Assembly (NCBI GenBank): GCA_004551905.1
Contig: SFPL01000045.1
Span: forward strand, 1 to 11,735
DNA: 11,735 bases
Source: Lentisphaeraceae bacterium
GTDB lineage: Bacteria; Verrucomicrobiota; Kiritimatiellia; RFP12; UBA1067
Direction of reading: 5' to 3'
The notes below the pieces were generated by a model. The model had not been told where the DNA came from, made no database searches, and worked only from the letters and a program-made list of their open reading frames with translations. Positions within the stretch are counted from its first letter, which is position 1. Every line of letters starts with the position of its first letter. A program made the translations under genes and the position numbers. Positions 1-7,116 of the stretch are shown piece after piece.

Positions 1-42
1 AAGTCAAGGGGGAATCTGCAAAAAAGTCAAAATATGCAGGAC
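1..42. other. A-rich intergenic DNA at window edge
   Basis: Non-coding A-rich sequence beyond the operon terminator. It has two loosely repeated segments, each with AAGTCAA followed a few bases later by TGCA (1-20 and 25-39). No gene or promoter is evident within the visible part. Confidence 0.3.
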
Positions 43-73
43 GGGCCGGGATGGCGCGACGCCATCCCGGCCC
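43..73 (-). terminator. Probable transcription terminator of the recA-DUF2851 operon
   Basis: A perfect 14-bp inverted repeat (arms 43-56 and 60-73, loop CGA) starts 20 nt after the DUF2851 stop codon. Read on the minus strand, the stem is followed by about 11 mixed bases and then T-rich DNA (TATTTT at roughly 29-34 and TTTTTT at roughly 20-25). The T tract is more distant than in a textbook intrinsic terminator. Termination is therefore inferred from stem strength and position at the end of five co-oriented genes. Confidence 0.6.
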
Positions 74-92
74 TGTGGACAAAGGTCGCCTC

Positions 93-1319
93 CTACGGCC
101 TACCTGTGCGAAGAATTAGGGATTTGTAATCCGTGGGCGGATCGCCCAGCGAACAGTCGGCGCACAGGGGGTGGTGCGCAACGCAGAGCTCCCTGAAGAG
201 GTGCAGCAGCCCCTGCACCAGCAGCCCGTTGCCGGCGTAGAACGCGGCCGGGTTGTGGTCCCGGCCGAAGAGTCTGAAGGCCATCAGCCTCACCGGCTCC
301 GAGATGTCCTCGGCCGGCAGCCAGTCCGGCGCGGCGGCAAGCCGCCCTTCCGCGACCGCGAACGGCACCACCACGTTCGCAATCACCGCCGCCGCGCGCC
401 CCGGACCGATGAATCCGCTGAGCCCGCGCGCCGCCGCCTCGCCGCGGCCGCGCATCACCGCCACCATCCCGCGGCAGCCACGACGCGAGAAGTCCGCCGC
501 GTCGGCGAGCGACATGGTGCCGGTCGAGGTGAAGACGTCCGCCGCCGCCGCCAGCCTGCGCTCGGGAGAGTTGTTCGGCCTCAGACAGCGGCGGTCCAGG
601 TCCTCGAAAGACCCCGCAGCCAGAAGCGCGGCGCGGGCCGACGGCGGCTCGCGCGGCATCTCCGCAATCGGCACGCGCCCGGCGACGCGGCGGAACGCCT
701 CCGCGTTGCGCGAGTACCCGAGCGCCGTCATCACCTCCTCGTAGAACACCTGCTCGCGTCCTCCGGCGCGGCTGGCGACCGCCGAGCCGAGCCGCCGCCG
801 CACCCGCTCGGCCTTCGCCGCGAGCCGGAGCCGCCCGGCCTCGGCGAGAAGCGCCTGCGCCCGGTCCGGGTCGCCGCCAAGCACGCGAGAGCAGGGACGC
901 TCCTCGCCGGGCAGCCGGTCGTAGGGGTAGGCAGCGAGGTCGATCGCGTCCGCCGAGAACTCCGGGTTGGCGAGCGCGAAGCGCCCAAGCCAGATCGACA
1001 CCGCGCCCGGCGGCAGCGAACGCGCCTCGGGCCCGCACCCCCAGGTCACGTGGGCTACCACGTTGCGGTAGTTCGGGTCGGCGCCGTGTCCGTGGCGGTC
1101 CCAGTCCGCAGGGCGGATGTGCACCTCTACGTCGCCGACCACGCGGCGGCGCTCGGGTCCGAGCTCGAGCACCGCGCCGGTGAAGTCAGGCCCCGGGCCG
1201 AGGTTCCACTCGCCGGGACTCACCACCTCCACCGGAGTGCCGCGGCGGGTGGCGAGGCGCTTCGGACGCAGCGCCGCGTCGTACCACACCGCCTGGACGT
1301 GCCTCTCGGTGATGTCCAT
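93..1319 (-). CDS. DUF2851 family protein, last gene of the recA operon
   Basis: A 408-residue protein recognised as DUF2851 by its N-terminal signature: GPGPDF (41-46), GDVEVH (62-67), DW..HGHG..P.Y (72-84) and HVTW (90-93). A short cysteine cluster, C379, C386 and C389, closes the recognisable domain. Function is not established. The D45...D63-V-E65-V-H67 spacing resembles a PD-(D/E)xK nuclease core with His in place of Lys, and the gene is co-transcribed with recA and yraN, so a DNA-related enzyme is plausible but inferred. No signal peptide or membrane segment is seen. The ATG is preceded by AGGAGG with 5-nt spacing; this ribosome site overlaps the recA stop, and the two genes are 10 nt apart. 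The last 16 residues lie beyond the conserved domain and are encoded partly by a palindrome (120-132). Confidence 0.85.
   Translation of the reverse strand: MDITERHVQAVWYDAALRPKRLATRRGTPVEVVSPGEWNLGPGPDFTGAVLELGPERRRVVGDVEVHIRPADWDRHGHGADPNYRNVVAHVTWGCGPEARSLPPGAVSIWLGRFALANPEFSADAIDLAAYPYDRLPGEERPCSRVLGGDPDRAQALLAEAGRLRLAAKAERVRRRLGSAVASRAGGREQVFYEEVMTALGYSRNAEAFRRVAGRVPIAEMPREPPSARAALLAAGSFEDLDRRCLRPNNSPERRLAAAADVFTSTGTMSLADAADFSRRGCRGMVAVMRGRGEAAARGLSGFIGPGRAAAVIANVVVPFAVAEGRLAAAPDWLPAEDISEPVRLMAFRLFGRDHNPAAFYAGNGLLVQGLLHLFRELCVAHHPLCADCSLGDPPTDYKSLILRTGRP
120..132. repeat. Short palindrome in the DUF2851 3' end, possibly REP-like
   Basis: GGATT-TGT-AATCC, a 13-nt palindrome with 5-bp arms, lies inside the tail codons of DUF2851 (encoding T-D-Y-K-S). 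The 14-mer ATTTGTAATCCGTG (122-135) recurs on the minus strand at 11599-11612. This could be a remnant of an interspersed palindromic repeat that extended the C terminus. With only two copies in view, chance is not excluded. Confidence 0.3.
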
Positions 1320-1329
1320 CGCCGCCTCC

Positions 1330-2343
<1,014 letters not shown>

Positions 2344-2367
2344 GTTCTTTTTCCCTTTCTCGTTCGG

Positions 2368-2802
2368 TCAGTCCCATTTCACGAACCTGCCGCGGCGGGC
2401 GAAGAGCTCCACCTGGCGGATGTGGTCGATTACCGGCCTGCCGCCCTCCGGCACGCCGTAGATCTCGATGACGTCGAAGCGATAGCCGCCGCGCCAGCGG
2501 TTCGTCCGCCGCCAGGCGTTGCACGCCCGCCGCAGGTTCTCGCGCTTGCGCTGGTCGACGCTGCGCAGGCGCCGCGCGTACGGCGAGACCGACGCATGCT
2601 GCTTCACTTCGACGAACACCATGGTGTCGGTCGAGCGCTCCCAGGCGACGAGGTCGATCTCGAGCCGCCGGTCGCGCGCCGACGGGCGCGAGTTGCGGTC
2701 TACGATTACGAATCCGCCGCGGCGGAGATACTCCGCCGCGACATCCTCGCCCCAGCAGCCCCTGACCGCCGAGACGCTCGTATCCTCACGCGGCCGCGAC
2801 AT
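2368..2802 (-). CDS. yraN: YraN/UPF0102 family predicted nuclease
   Basis: A 144-residue protein with the UPF0102 (YraN) pattern: G-x-x-GE (15-19), A..YL...GF.I..RN.R (22-39), E48-I-D50 and FVEVK (63-67). D50...E65-x-K67 forms the PD-(D/E)xK metal-dependent nuclease core, and the length is close to the usual 115-130 plus a short N-terminal extension. The biochemical role is poorly known; a structure-specific or ssDNA nuclease acting in recombination is inferred. In many bacteria yraN sits beside comM and dprA, and here it sits between comM and recA. The ATG (2800-2802) lies inside the preceding gene (17-nt overlap), with an excellent ribosome site AAGGAGG at 2809-2815 and 6-nt spacing, so translation is likely coupled. 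Confidence 0.88.
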   Translation of the reverse strand: MSRPREDTSVSAVRGCWGEDVAAEYLRRGGFVIVDRNSRPSARDRRLEIDLVAWERSTDTMVFVEVKQHASVSPYARRLRSVDQRKRENLRRACNAWRRTNRWRGGYRFDVIEIYGVPEGGRPVIDHIRQVELFARRGRFVKWD

Positions 2803-3382
2803 CGACGGCCTCCTTTCCGCGCCTTGGTGCGGCGGACTCGGCCCGCTCCGCCGACGCCGTCTGCGCCATCGGGATGCCGAAGCAGATTACCGCCATCGAG
2901 CCGCACACCGCCTCGGTCAGCCCCAGCGCCTCGGCCGGCGAGAAGAAGAACCGCGAGGACGTCTCTTGTCCGCCCGGCAGGGTGCGGTAGAGGTCGAGCG
3001 AATAGCCGACGATGGGCTCGACGAGGTGGCGGAGCGTGATGCGCGTCTGGCCGCAGCCGGCGCGGTGGAAGAGCCCCTGTCCGTCGCCGATCGACTCGCA
3101 TTCGCCGCGGAAGACCTGCAACATCTGGCAAAGGTCGGTGAAGCCGAGCTTGACGACGATCTTGTTCTCCCAGTCGAAGCGAGCGTACGTCGGCGTCGAC
3201 GCACGGCGGTCGCCGACCGCGCTCTGGCAGGCGATAGTGAGCATGATGCAGCCCTCCGCGTCGTCGGCCGCGGGCAGCAGCTCGAACCTGACGGCGCTGC
3301 CGGTGCCGCGGGCGTTGGGGTGGTAGAGCGCGAGCTTCGGACGGTACGCGCGGCTCTCGGTCTTGTTTCCTGTTGTGTTCAT
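2786..3382 (-). CDS. Whirly-like predicted single-stranded-DNA-binding protein
   Basis: A 198-residue soluble protein with no signal peptide. It reads as two beta-beta-beta-beta-alpha units: about 15-97 (strands LALYH, SAVRFELL, CIMLTIAC, KIVVKLGF, then helix DLCQMLQVFRGE) and about 103-172 (GLFHR, TRITLRHL, YSLDLYR, SRFFFS, then helix PAEALGLTEAVCGSM). This is the architecture of the Whirly/PUR-alpha/PC4-type ssDNA-binding fold. Landmarks match plant Whirly proteins in order: G-x-G-S-A-V-x-F-x-L near KGKAAL, FDWENK near YDWxxK, a T-D/E-L helix, C-E-S then H-R near CEFFHD, L-x-x-x-E-P (HLVEP) near KVEP, and P-x-E-A before the last helix. The tail (about 178-198) is low-complexity Ala/Arg/Glu. 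It is the second gene of the comM-recA operon, 66 nt after comM, and overlaps yraN by 17 nt. The ATG follows AAAGGA by 8 nt. The fold call is from reading only; the coding call is firm. Confidence 0.9.
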   Translation of the reverse strand: MNTTGNKTESRAYRPKLALYHPNARGTGSAVRFELLPAADDAEGCIMLTIACQSAVGDRRASTPTYARFDWENKIVVKLGFTDLCQMLQVFRGECESIGDGQGLFHRAGCGQTRITLRHLVEPIVGYSLDLYRTLPGGQETSSRFFFSPAEALGLTEAVCGSMAVICFGIPMAQTASAERAESAAPRRGKEAVDVAAA

Positions 3383-3448
3383 CCTGTATTTCCTTTCCTT
3401 TGGTGTTGTTGTCCTTTCGTTCCGGCGCGGCGGACCTCGCCGCCCCGG

Positions 3449-4996
3449 TCAGATCCAGTAGGAGTTCTCCGCGCCGTCGAGATGGCGCATCCTGAGCGCG
3501 GCGTTGATGTGCTCCTCGCCGACCGCCTCCTCGCCGTCGAGGTCGGCGCAGGTGCGCGCGACCCTGAGCACCTTGTCGTAGGCGCGGGCGGAGAGCCCGA
3601 GCCGCTCGATCGCCCTGACGAGCCGGTCGCGGTCGGCCGAGGAGAGCCGGCAAACGTCGGCGAGGTCGCGGCTCTTCGCCTCCGCATTAGTGTACACGCC
3701 GGCGACGCCGCGGTACCGGGCCGCCTGCACCGCGCGCGCCGCCACCACCCGCGCGCGCACCGCCGCGCTCGATTCGCCTCGGCCCAGGGTCGGCAATCTC
3801 GCGGCGTCCACCGGCGGCACTTCGATCTGGATGTCGATGCGGTCCAGGAGCGGACCCGACACGCGGCTCTGGTACTTGATAATGGCCGACTGGCTGCAGC
3901 GGCAATGGCGGCGGGGGTCGTTGAAGTAGCCGCAGGGACACGGGTTCATCGCCGCGACGAGCATGAACTTGGACGGGAAGTCGTGCGCGGCGGCGGCGCG
4001 GGAGACGCCGACGTGGCCGTCCTCGAGCGGCTGGCGGAGCACCTCGAGCGCAGAGCGCGGGAACTCGGCGAACTCGTCGAGGAAGAGGACGCCGCGGTGC
4101 GCGAGCGACACCTCGCCGGGCACCGGCTTCGCGCCGCCGCCGAGCAGACCGATCGAGCTCACGGTGTGGTGCGGCGCACGGAACGGGCGCGAGGTGACGA
4201 AAGTGCCGGCGCATTTCTCGCGCCCGGCCACGGAGTGGACGCGCGACACCTCCAGCGCCTCCTCCACCGTTAGCGGCGGCAGGATGGACGGAATCCGCCG
4301 CGCGAGCATCGTCTTGCCCGAGCCCGGCGAGCCGATCATCAGGATGTTGTGGCCGCCGGCGACGGCCACCTCGATTGCGCTCTTCGCGTCCTGCTGGCCC
4401 TTGACGTCAGCGAAATCGTCGCCCGCGTCGCAGTTCTCGCTGATGAGCTGGGAGAGGTCGTTGCGGCGCGGCTCGATGGCGCGCTCGCCGTTCAGGTACT
4501 GCACCGTCTCCTGGAGCGTCCGCACCGGGATGATGTCGATCCCCTCCACCACGCTCGCCTCGTCGGCGTTCTCCTCCGGGACGAGCATCGCGCGCCGGCC
4601 GATGCGCTTCATCTCGAGCGCCATCGGCAGCACCCCCTTCACCCGCCGGATCTCGCCCGAGAGCGCGAGCTCGCCGGCGAAGGCGTAGTCGCCGAGGCTC
4701 TCGCTGAACACCTTGCCCGTCGCCTTCAGGAGCCCGACCGCGATCGGCAGGTCGTAGACCGGCCCCTCCTTCTTCACGTCCGCAGGCGCGAGGTTGACCG
4801 TAACGTCCAGCTCCTTGCGGGACGAGAGCCCCTGGCTCTTGAGCGCGGTGGGGATGCGGTCCTTCGCCTCCTTCACCGCCTGGTCCGGGAGGCCCACGAT
4901 CGCGAACTGCGAGTTCCCCAGGGTGGAGAACACCTCGATCTCCACCGTCCGCGCCTCCACGCCGCTCACCGCTGCCGAATAGCATTTTGCCAGCAT
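3449..4996 (-). CDS. comM: ComM/YifB family AAA+ ATPase (Mg-chelatase-like)
   Basis: A 515-residue protein with the full ComM layout. The N-terminal Lon-protease-like (non-proteolytic) domain is at about 1-170, with IVGLPDQAVKEAKDR and VNLAPAD.KKEG..YDLPIA. The AAA+ core has Walker A G222-S-P-G-S-G-K-T229 and Walker B LFLD307-E308. A Cys4 insertion, C353-P-C355 with C365-R-C367, probably binds zinc, and a C-terminal Mg-chelatase lid domain is at about 410-515. In Vibrio, ComM is a hexameric helicase that promotes branch migration during integration of transforming DNA. It is the first gene of the operon leading to recA. The ATG is preceded by AAGGAA with 9-nt spacing. Transcription probably starts near 5035 from the extended -10 at 5042-5050. 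The length is that of full-size family members and no motif is missing. Confidence 0.95.
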   Translation of the reverse strand: MLAKCYSAAVSGVEARTVEIEVFSTLGNSQFAIVGLPDQAVKEAKDRIPTALKSQGLSSRKELDVTVNLAPADVKKEGPVYDLPIAVGLLKATGKVFSESLGDYAFAGELALSGEIRRVKGVLPMALEMKRIGRRAMLVPEENADEASVVEGIDIIPVRTLQETVQYLNGERAIEPRRNDLSQLISENCDAGDDFADVKGQQDAKSAIEVAVAGGHNILMIGSPGSGKTMLARRIPSILPPLTVEEALEVSRVHSVAGREKCAGTFVTSRPFRAPHHTVSSIGLLGGGAKPVPGEVSLAHRGVLFLDEFAEFPRSALEVLRQPLEDGHVGVSRAAAAHDFPSKFMLVAAMNPCPCGYFNDPRRHCRCSQSAIIKYQSRVSGPLLDRIDIQIEVPPVDAARLPTLGRGESSAAVRARVVAARAVQAARYRGVAGVYTNAEAKSRDLADVCRLSSADRDRLVRAIERLGLSARAYDKVLRVARTCADLDGEEAVGEEHINAALRMRHLDGAENSYWI

Positions 4997-5041
4997 CTTT
5001 CTACGTTCCTTTCCGCCCTCCAGTCCGGGAGGACGGTGCGT

Positions 5042-5050
5042 AGAATAGCA
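5042..5050 (-). promoter_or_regulatory. Extended -10 promoter of the comM-recA operon
   Basis: On the minus strand this reads TGCTATTCT: an extended -10 (TG-n) followed by TATTCT. A start near 5035 would give a leader of about 39 nt before the comM ATG. Exactly 17 bp upstream is AGGTTC (5070-5065), the outer edge of the inverted iteron array. There is no TTGACA-like -35, so a factor bound to the array may substitute for it or block it. Confidence 0.6.
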
Positions 5051-5064
5051 AAACGCCGGGAATC

Positions 5065-5132
5065 GAACCTTAATGGAACCTTAATTGAATCTAAAGACGA
5101 ATTTAGATTCGCTTAAGGTTCCATTAAGGTTC
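5065..5132. repeat. Inverted array of six 11-bp iteron-like units
   Basis: Three head-to-tail units start at 5065, 5076 and 5087 (GAACCTTAAT, GAACCTTAAT, GAATCTAAAG), 11 bp apart. Three inverted units read from 5132, 5121 and 5110 on the other strand (GAACCTTAAT, GAACCTTAAG, GAATCTAAAT). The outer 19 bp of each arm (5065-5083 and 5114-5132) are perfectly complementary. The whole palindrome has 31-nt arms with one mismatch and one G-T pair around a 6-nt centre. The 11-bp period, about one helical turn, puts all units on one DNA face, as expected for cooperative protein binding. It lies upstream of both flanking promoters, so it would not be transcribed from either. Confidence 0.85.
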
Positions 5133-5146
5133 AGCGTCGGGAAATT

Positions 5147-5155
5147 TGGTATACT
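5147..5155 (+). promoter_or_regulatory. Outward extended -10 promoter with no recognised gene
   Basis: TGGTATACT on the plus strand, an extended -10. AGGTTC of the iteron array (5127-5132) lies exactly 17 bp upstream, mirroring the comM promoter geometry on the other side. A transcript would start near 5162 and run toward the 3' end of the glycosyltransferase gene on the opposite strand. No convincing ORF follows; the longest ATG frames are about 10 and 25 codons. A small or antisense RNA is possible. Confidence 0.4.
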
Positions 5156-5204
5156 TCTTCAATTTTGCTTAACCACAATCCGGTCCCACTTTTGATTTTG
5201 CTCA

Positions 5205-5227
5205 CACAGAGTCGCAGAGACACAGAG
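5205..5227. repeat. Three tandem 8-bp CACAGAG units
   Basis: CACAGAG (5205-5211), CGCAGAG (5213-5219) and CACAGAG (5221-5227), spaced every 8 bp. Read on the minus strand this is a CTCTGTG-type tract. From memory, such tracts are common in PVC-group intergenic DNA, but this was not checked. Confidence 0.5.
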
Positions 5228-5237
5228 GATTTTACAA

Positions 5238-5256
5238 CTGGGGGCTGCGCCCCCAG
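5238..5256. repeat. Perfect GC-rich hairpin downstream of the GT2/GtrA gene
   Basis: CTGGGGGC-TGC-GCCCCCAG is an 8-bp perfect stem with a 3-nt loop. No T tract follows on either strand, so it is not a standard intrinsic terminator. It could still stabilise the 3' end of the pth-glycosyltransferase mRNA (minus strand) or end a plus-strand small RNA. The core GGCTGCGCC recurs in the hairpin at 11624-11638. Confidence 0.55.
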
Positions 5257-5330
5257 ACCCCCATGACAACACCTGCAGCGAAGCCGCAGTTATAAAATGA
5301 GGAGTGCGGACGAAATCCTGCGCCGCTTTC

Positions 5331-6398
5331 TCAGCCGAAGACCCACTTCTTCTGCAGGCGGTAGGAGAGGATGAAGAGCGCGGACTCCACCACTATCTTC
5401 ACCACCGTGACCAAGGCGCCGCACACGTCGAGCAGCGCCGAGAGCGTCGCCGTGAGCACGTACGAAAGCGCCGCGATGAGCAGCACCAGCGCCCAGTACC
5501 TGACGAACGAGCCAGCGAACGAAGCGCGGCTGCGGAAGACGAAGGAGCGGTTGCAGGCGTAGTTGAGCGTGGCCGAGACGGCGCGCGCCACCGAAAGCGA
5601 AACGAGGATCTCCCAGCGCCGCAGCATCCCCGTCGGCTGCAGGGCGAGCATCGCGACGGCGAAGACGAGGTTGTCGGCGATGAAACCGGCCACGCTCGAC
5701 GCCGAGAAGCGCAGCATCCGCGCCACGGAGTCGCCGAACAGCCCCTTGTACACGCGGTACGAGTCGACGACCGGACGGAAGTGCGACGACCGGTTGCTCG
5801 CGATGTAGATCGTCTTGATCGGCACCTGGTGGAGCGCCTCGTCGTCGCCGGACAGCCGACCGAAGAGCCGCATCTCGTATTCGTAGCGCTCGCCGGGGAT
5901 CTCGAGGAGTGCGGGGCACATCCGAAGCGGGAAGGCCCTGAGGCCGGTCTGGGTGTCCTTGATCCCGAAGCCGTAGATGAGCCGCACGAGTAAGACGGTG
6001 AGCACGTTGCCGAAGCGGCTTCTGAGCGGCACCCCGGCCGACTTGAAGTCCCTCACTCCGAACGCGCAGCCGTCGTTCGCGATCGCGGCCTCCGCGACCC
6101 GCCGCGCGTCCTCGGGCGAGTGCTGTCCGTCGCCGTCGACGAACACCACCGCGCGCGCCTGCGGGCGGTTCGCGAGCACCCACTCGATCGCCGTCTTCAT
6201 CGCCCGCCCTTTGCCGCAGTTGGCCTCGTGCCCGAGGAGCGTGACCGCGGTCGGCAGCTCGGCGAACCGCCCGCGGTCCTCCACGCTGCCGTCGTCGACC
6301 ACTACCACGCCAGCGAACTCTCCGAGCAGCCCCTCGCAGAGCGCAACGAGGCCGGGATCAGGATTGTACACGGGAACGATGGCGATAGCGTCGGTCAT
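5331..6398 (-). CDS. Bifunctional GT2 glycosyltransferase / GtrA-like membrane protein
   Basis: A 355-residue fusion. Residues 1 to about 215 form a family-2 glycosyltransferase of the polyprenyl-phosphate sugar synthase type: VPVYNP (8-13), VVVDDGS (32-38), NCGKG (60-64), the metal-binding DGDGQH (88-93) and KDTQTGLRAFP. Residues about 225-355 form a GtrA-like domain with four predicted membrane helices (SSVAGFIADNLVFAVAML, ILVSLSVARAVSATLNYA, YWALVLLIAALSYVLTAT, IVVESALFILSYRL) and the usual ending KKWVFG. The likely role is transfer of a nucleotide sugar onto undecaprenyl phosphate at the inner membrane, with the GtrA part helping flip it for surface glycan decoration. The sugar cannot be told. 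The chosen ATG (6396-6398) overlaps the pth stop as ATGA. No Shine-Dalgarno is visible, so translation is probably coupled to pth. The same frame stays open upstream to 6860, but that part is a shadow of pth. Confidence 0.9.
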   Translation of the reverse strand: MTDAIAIVPVYNPDPGLVALCEGLLGEFAGVVVVDDGSVEDRGRFAELPTAVTLLGHEANCGKGRAMKTAIEWVLANRPQARAVVFVDGDGQHSPEDARRVAEAAIANDGCAFGVRDFKSAGVPLRSRFGNVLTVLLVRLIYGFGIKDTQTGLRAFPLRMCPALLEIPGERYEYEMRLFGRLSGDDEALHQVPIKTIYIASNRSSHFRPVVDSYRVYKGLFGDSVARMLRFSASSVAGFIADNLVFAVAMLALQPTGMLRRWEILVSLSVARAVSATLNYACNRSFVFRSRASFAGSFVRYWALVLLIAALSYVLTATLSALLDVCGALVTVVKIVVESALFILSYRLQKKWVFG

Positions 6399-6967
6399 AG
6401 ACTGGCGTCGAAGGAGTTGAAGAGATTCATCGCCTGCTCCGCGCCGGAACCCACCACCGCCACCACCGCCTTCGCGGCGGCGGCGACAGCCGCGTCGGCG
6501 ATCTGCCGCGAGGCCTGGTCGAACTTGCCGAGGACGTGCGCGACGACGTTGGAGCGGTCCTTGCCGACCCCGATCTTGACGCGCACGAAGTCCTGGGACC
6601 CCAGCCGCTCGATGACGTTCCTGACGCCGTTGTGGCCGCCGCAGCTGCCTCCGCGGCGGATGCGCAGGCGCCCGAGCGCGAGGTCGATGTCGTCGTGGAC
6701 CACGATCAGGTCCGCCGGCGCGGCGTTGCGGTACTTCACCACCGTCGCCACCGAATCGCCGGAGAGGTTCATGTAGGTCTGCGGCTTGACGAGGATGCAC
6801 GGCTCGGAACCGATCCGCACCTGCGTCCAGAGGCAGCGGTACTGGCGCTTCTCCTCCCACGCGCTGCCGAACTCCGCGGCAATCGCGTCCACCGCCTCGA
6901 AGCCGACGGAGTGCGGCGTAGAGGCGTACTCCGCGCCTGGATTGCCGAGACCTGCGATTATCTTCAA
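6395..6967 (-). CDS. pth: Peptidyl-tRNA hydrolase
   Basis: A 190-residue bacterial Pth, which frees tRNA from prematurely released peptidyl-tRNA in the cytoplasm. Motifs: GLGNPG (6-11), catalytic His19 in TPHSVGF, KPQTYMNLSG, VVHDDIDL and GGHNG, with the length of the family. The catalytic motif is unusual: nearly all bacterial Pth have RHNxG, and here Ser20 follows the His and Pro18 precedes it. The start codon is TTG (6965-6967), giving the normal K-I-I-A-G-L-G-N-P-G N terminus. It is preceded by GGGAG at 7-nt spacing, and no ATG alternative fits. A TTG start should lower translation. The promoter at 7000-7008 gives a leader of about 26 nt. Its stop overlaps the start of the glycosyltransferase by 4 nt. 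Confidence 0.95.
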   Translation of the reverse strand: MKIIAGLGNPGAEYASTPHSVGFEAVDAIAAEFGSAWEEKRQYRCLWTQVRIGSEPCILVKPQTYMNLSGDSVATVVKYRNAAPADLIVVHDDIDLALGRLRIRRGGSCGGHNGVRNVIERLGSQDFVRVKIGVGKDRSNVVAHVLGKFDQASRQIADAAVAAAAKAVVAVVGSGAEQAMNLFNSFDASL

Positions 6968-6999
6968 AAGTAATCTCCCATTTGCCGTATTGATTGTGT

Positions 7000-7008
7000 A
7001 TTATACCA
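7000..7008 (-). promoter_or_regulatory. Extended -10 promoter of pth
   Basis: On the minus strand TGGTATAAT is a perfect extended -10 (TG-n-TATAAT). The expected start is near 6993, about 26 nt before the TTG of pth. No TTGACA-like -35 is found at 16-18 bp. Confidence 0.75.
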
Positions 7009-7107
7009 TAAGTTAGGTGGTTTGGCGGTTAGGTAAAGAATGTTTGAGAGGGCAATGGGTCAAAAATCATCCATAACCACCCACCACCCAACCACCTAAC
7101 CATAATA

Positions 7108-7116
7108 TGGTATAAT
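7108..7116 (+). promoter_or_regulatory. Extended -10 promoter of mfd
   Basis: TGGTATAAT on the plus strand is a perfect extended -10. The expected start, near 7123, lies only about 9 nt before the mfd ATG, leaving no room for a Shine-Dalgarno site and none is visible. The mRNA would be almost leaderless. Confidence 0.75.

Larger units (their letters stand above)
5156..5330. other. Gene-free stretch between the iteron array and the GT2/GtrA gene
   Basis: About 175 nt with no supported ORF. From left to right it holds an A+T-rich segment, three tandem 8-bp CACAGAG-type units (5205-5227), a perfect GC hairpin (5238-5256) and a weaker 7-bp stem (about 5273-5290). It contains the 3' untranslated region of the glycosyltransferase transcript and any RNA made from the plus-strand promoter. 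Confidence 0.6.

Noticed and set aside
3383..3448. Small GC stem between comM and the Whirly-like gene as a terminator
   Set aside because: Only 5-6 bp with no T tract on the minus strand; the genes appear to be one operon.
4997..5064. LexA/SOS box upstream of the comM-recA operon
   Set aside because: No CTGT-N8-ACAG or GAAC-N4-GTTC type palindrome found; the GAAC units present are spaced 11 bp head to tail.
5065..5132. Iteron palindrome as an intrinsic terminator, MITE or replication origin
   Set aside because: It lies upstream of both promoters, has no T tract, no flanking target-site duplication and no DnaA boxes or initiator gene; an operator role fits better.
6399..6860. N-terminal extension of the GT2/GtrA frame (154 extra codons)
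   Set aside because: It lies antiparallel-frame within pth, has Arg/Gly/Pro-rich shadow composition, and the GT2 domain begins cleanly at the ATG at 6398.
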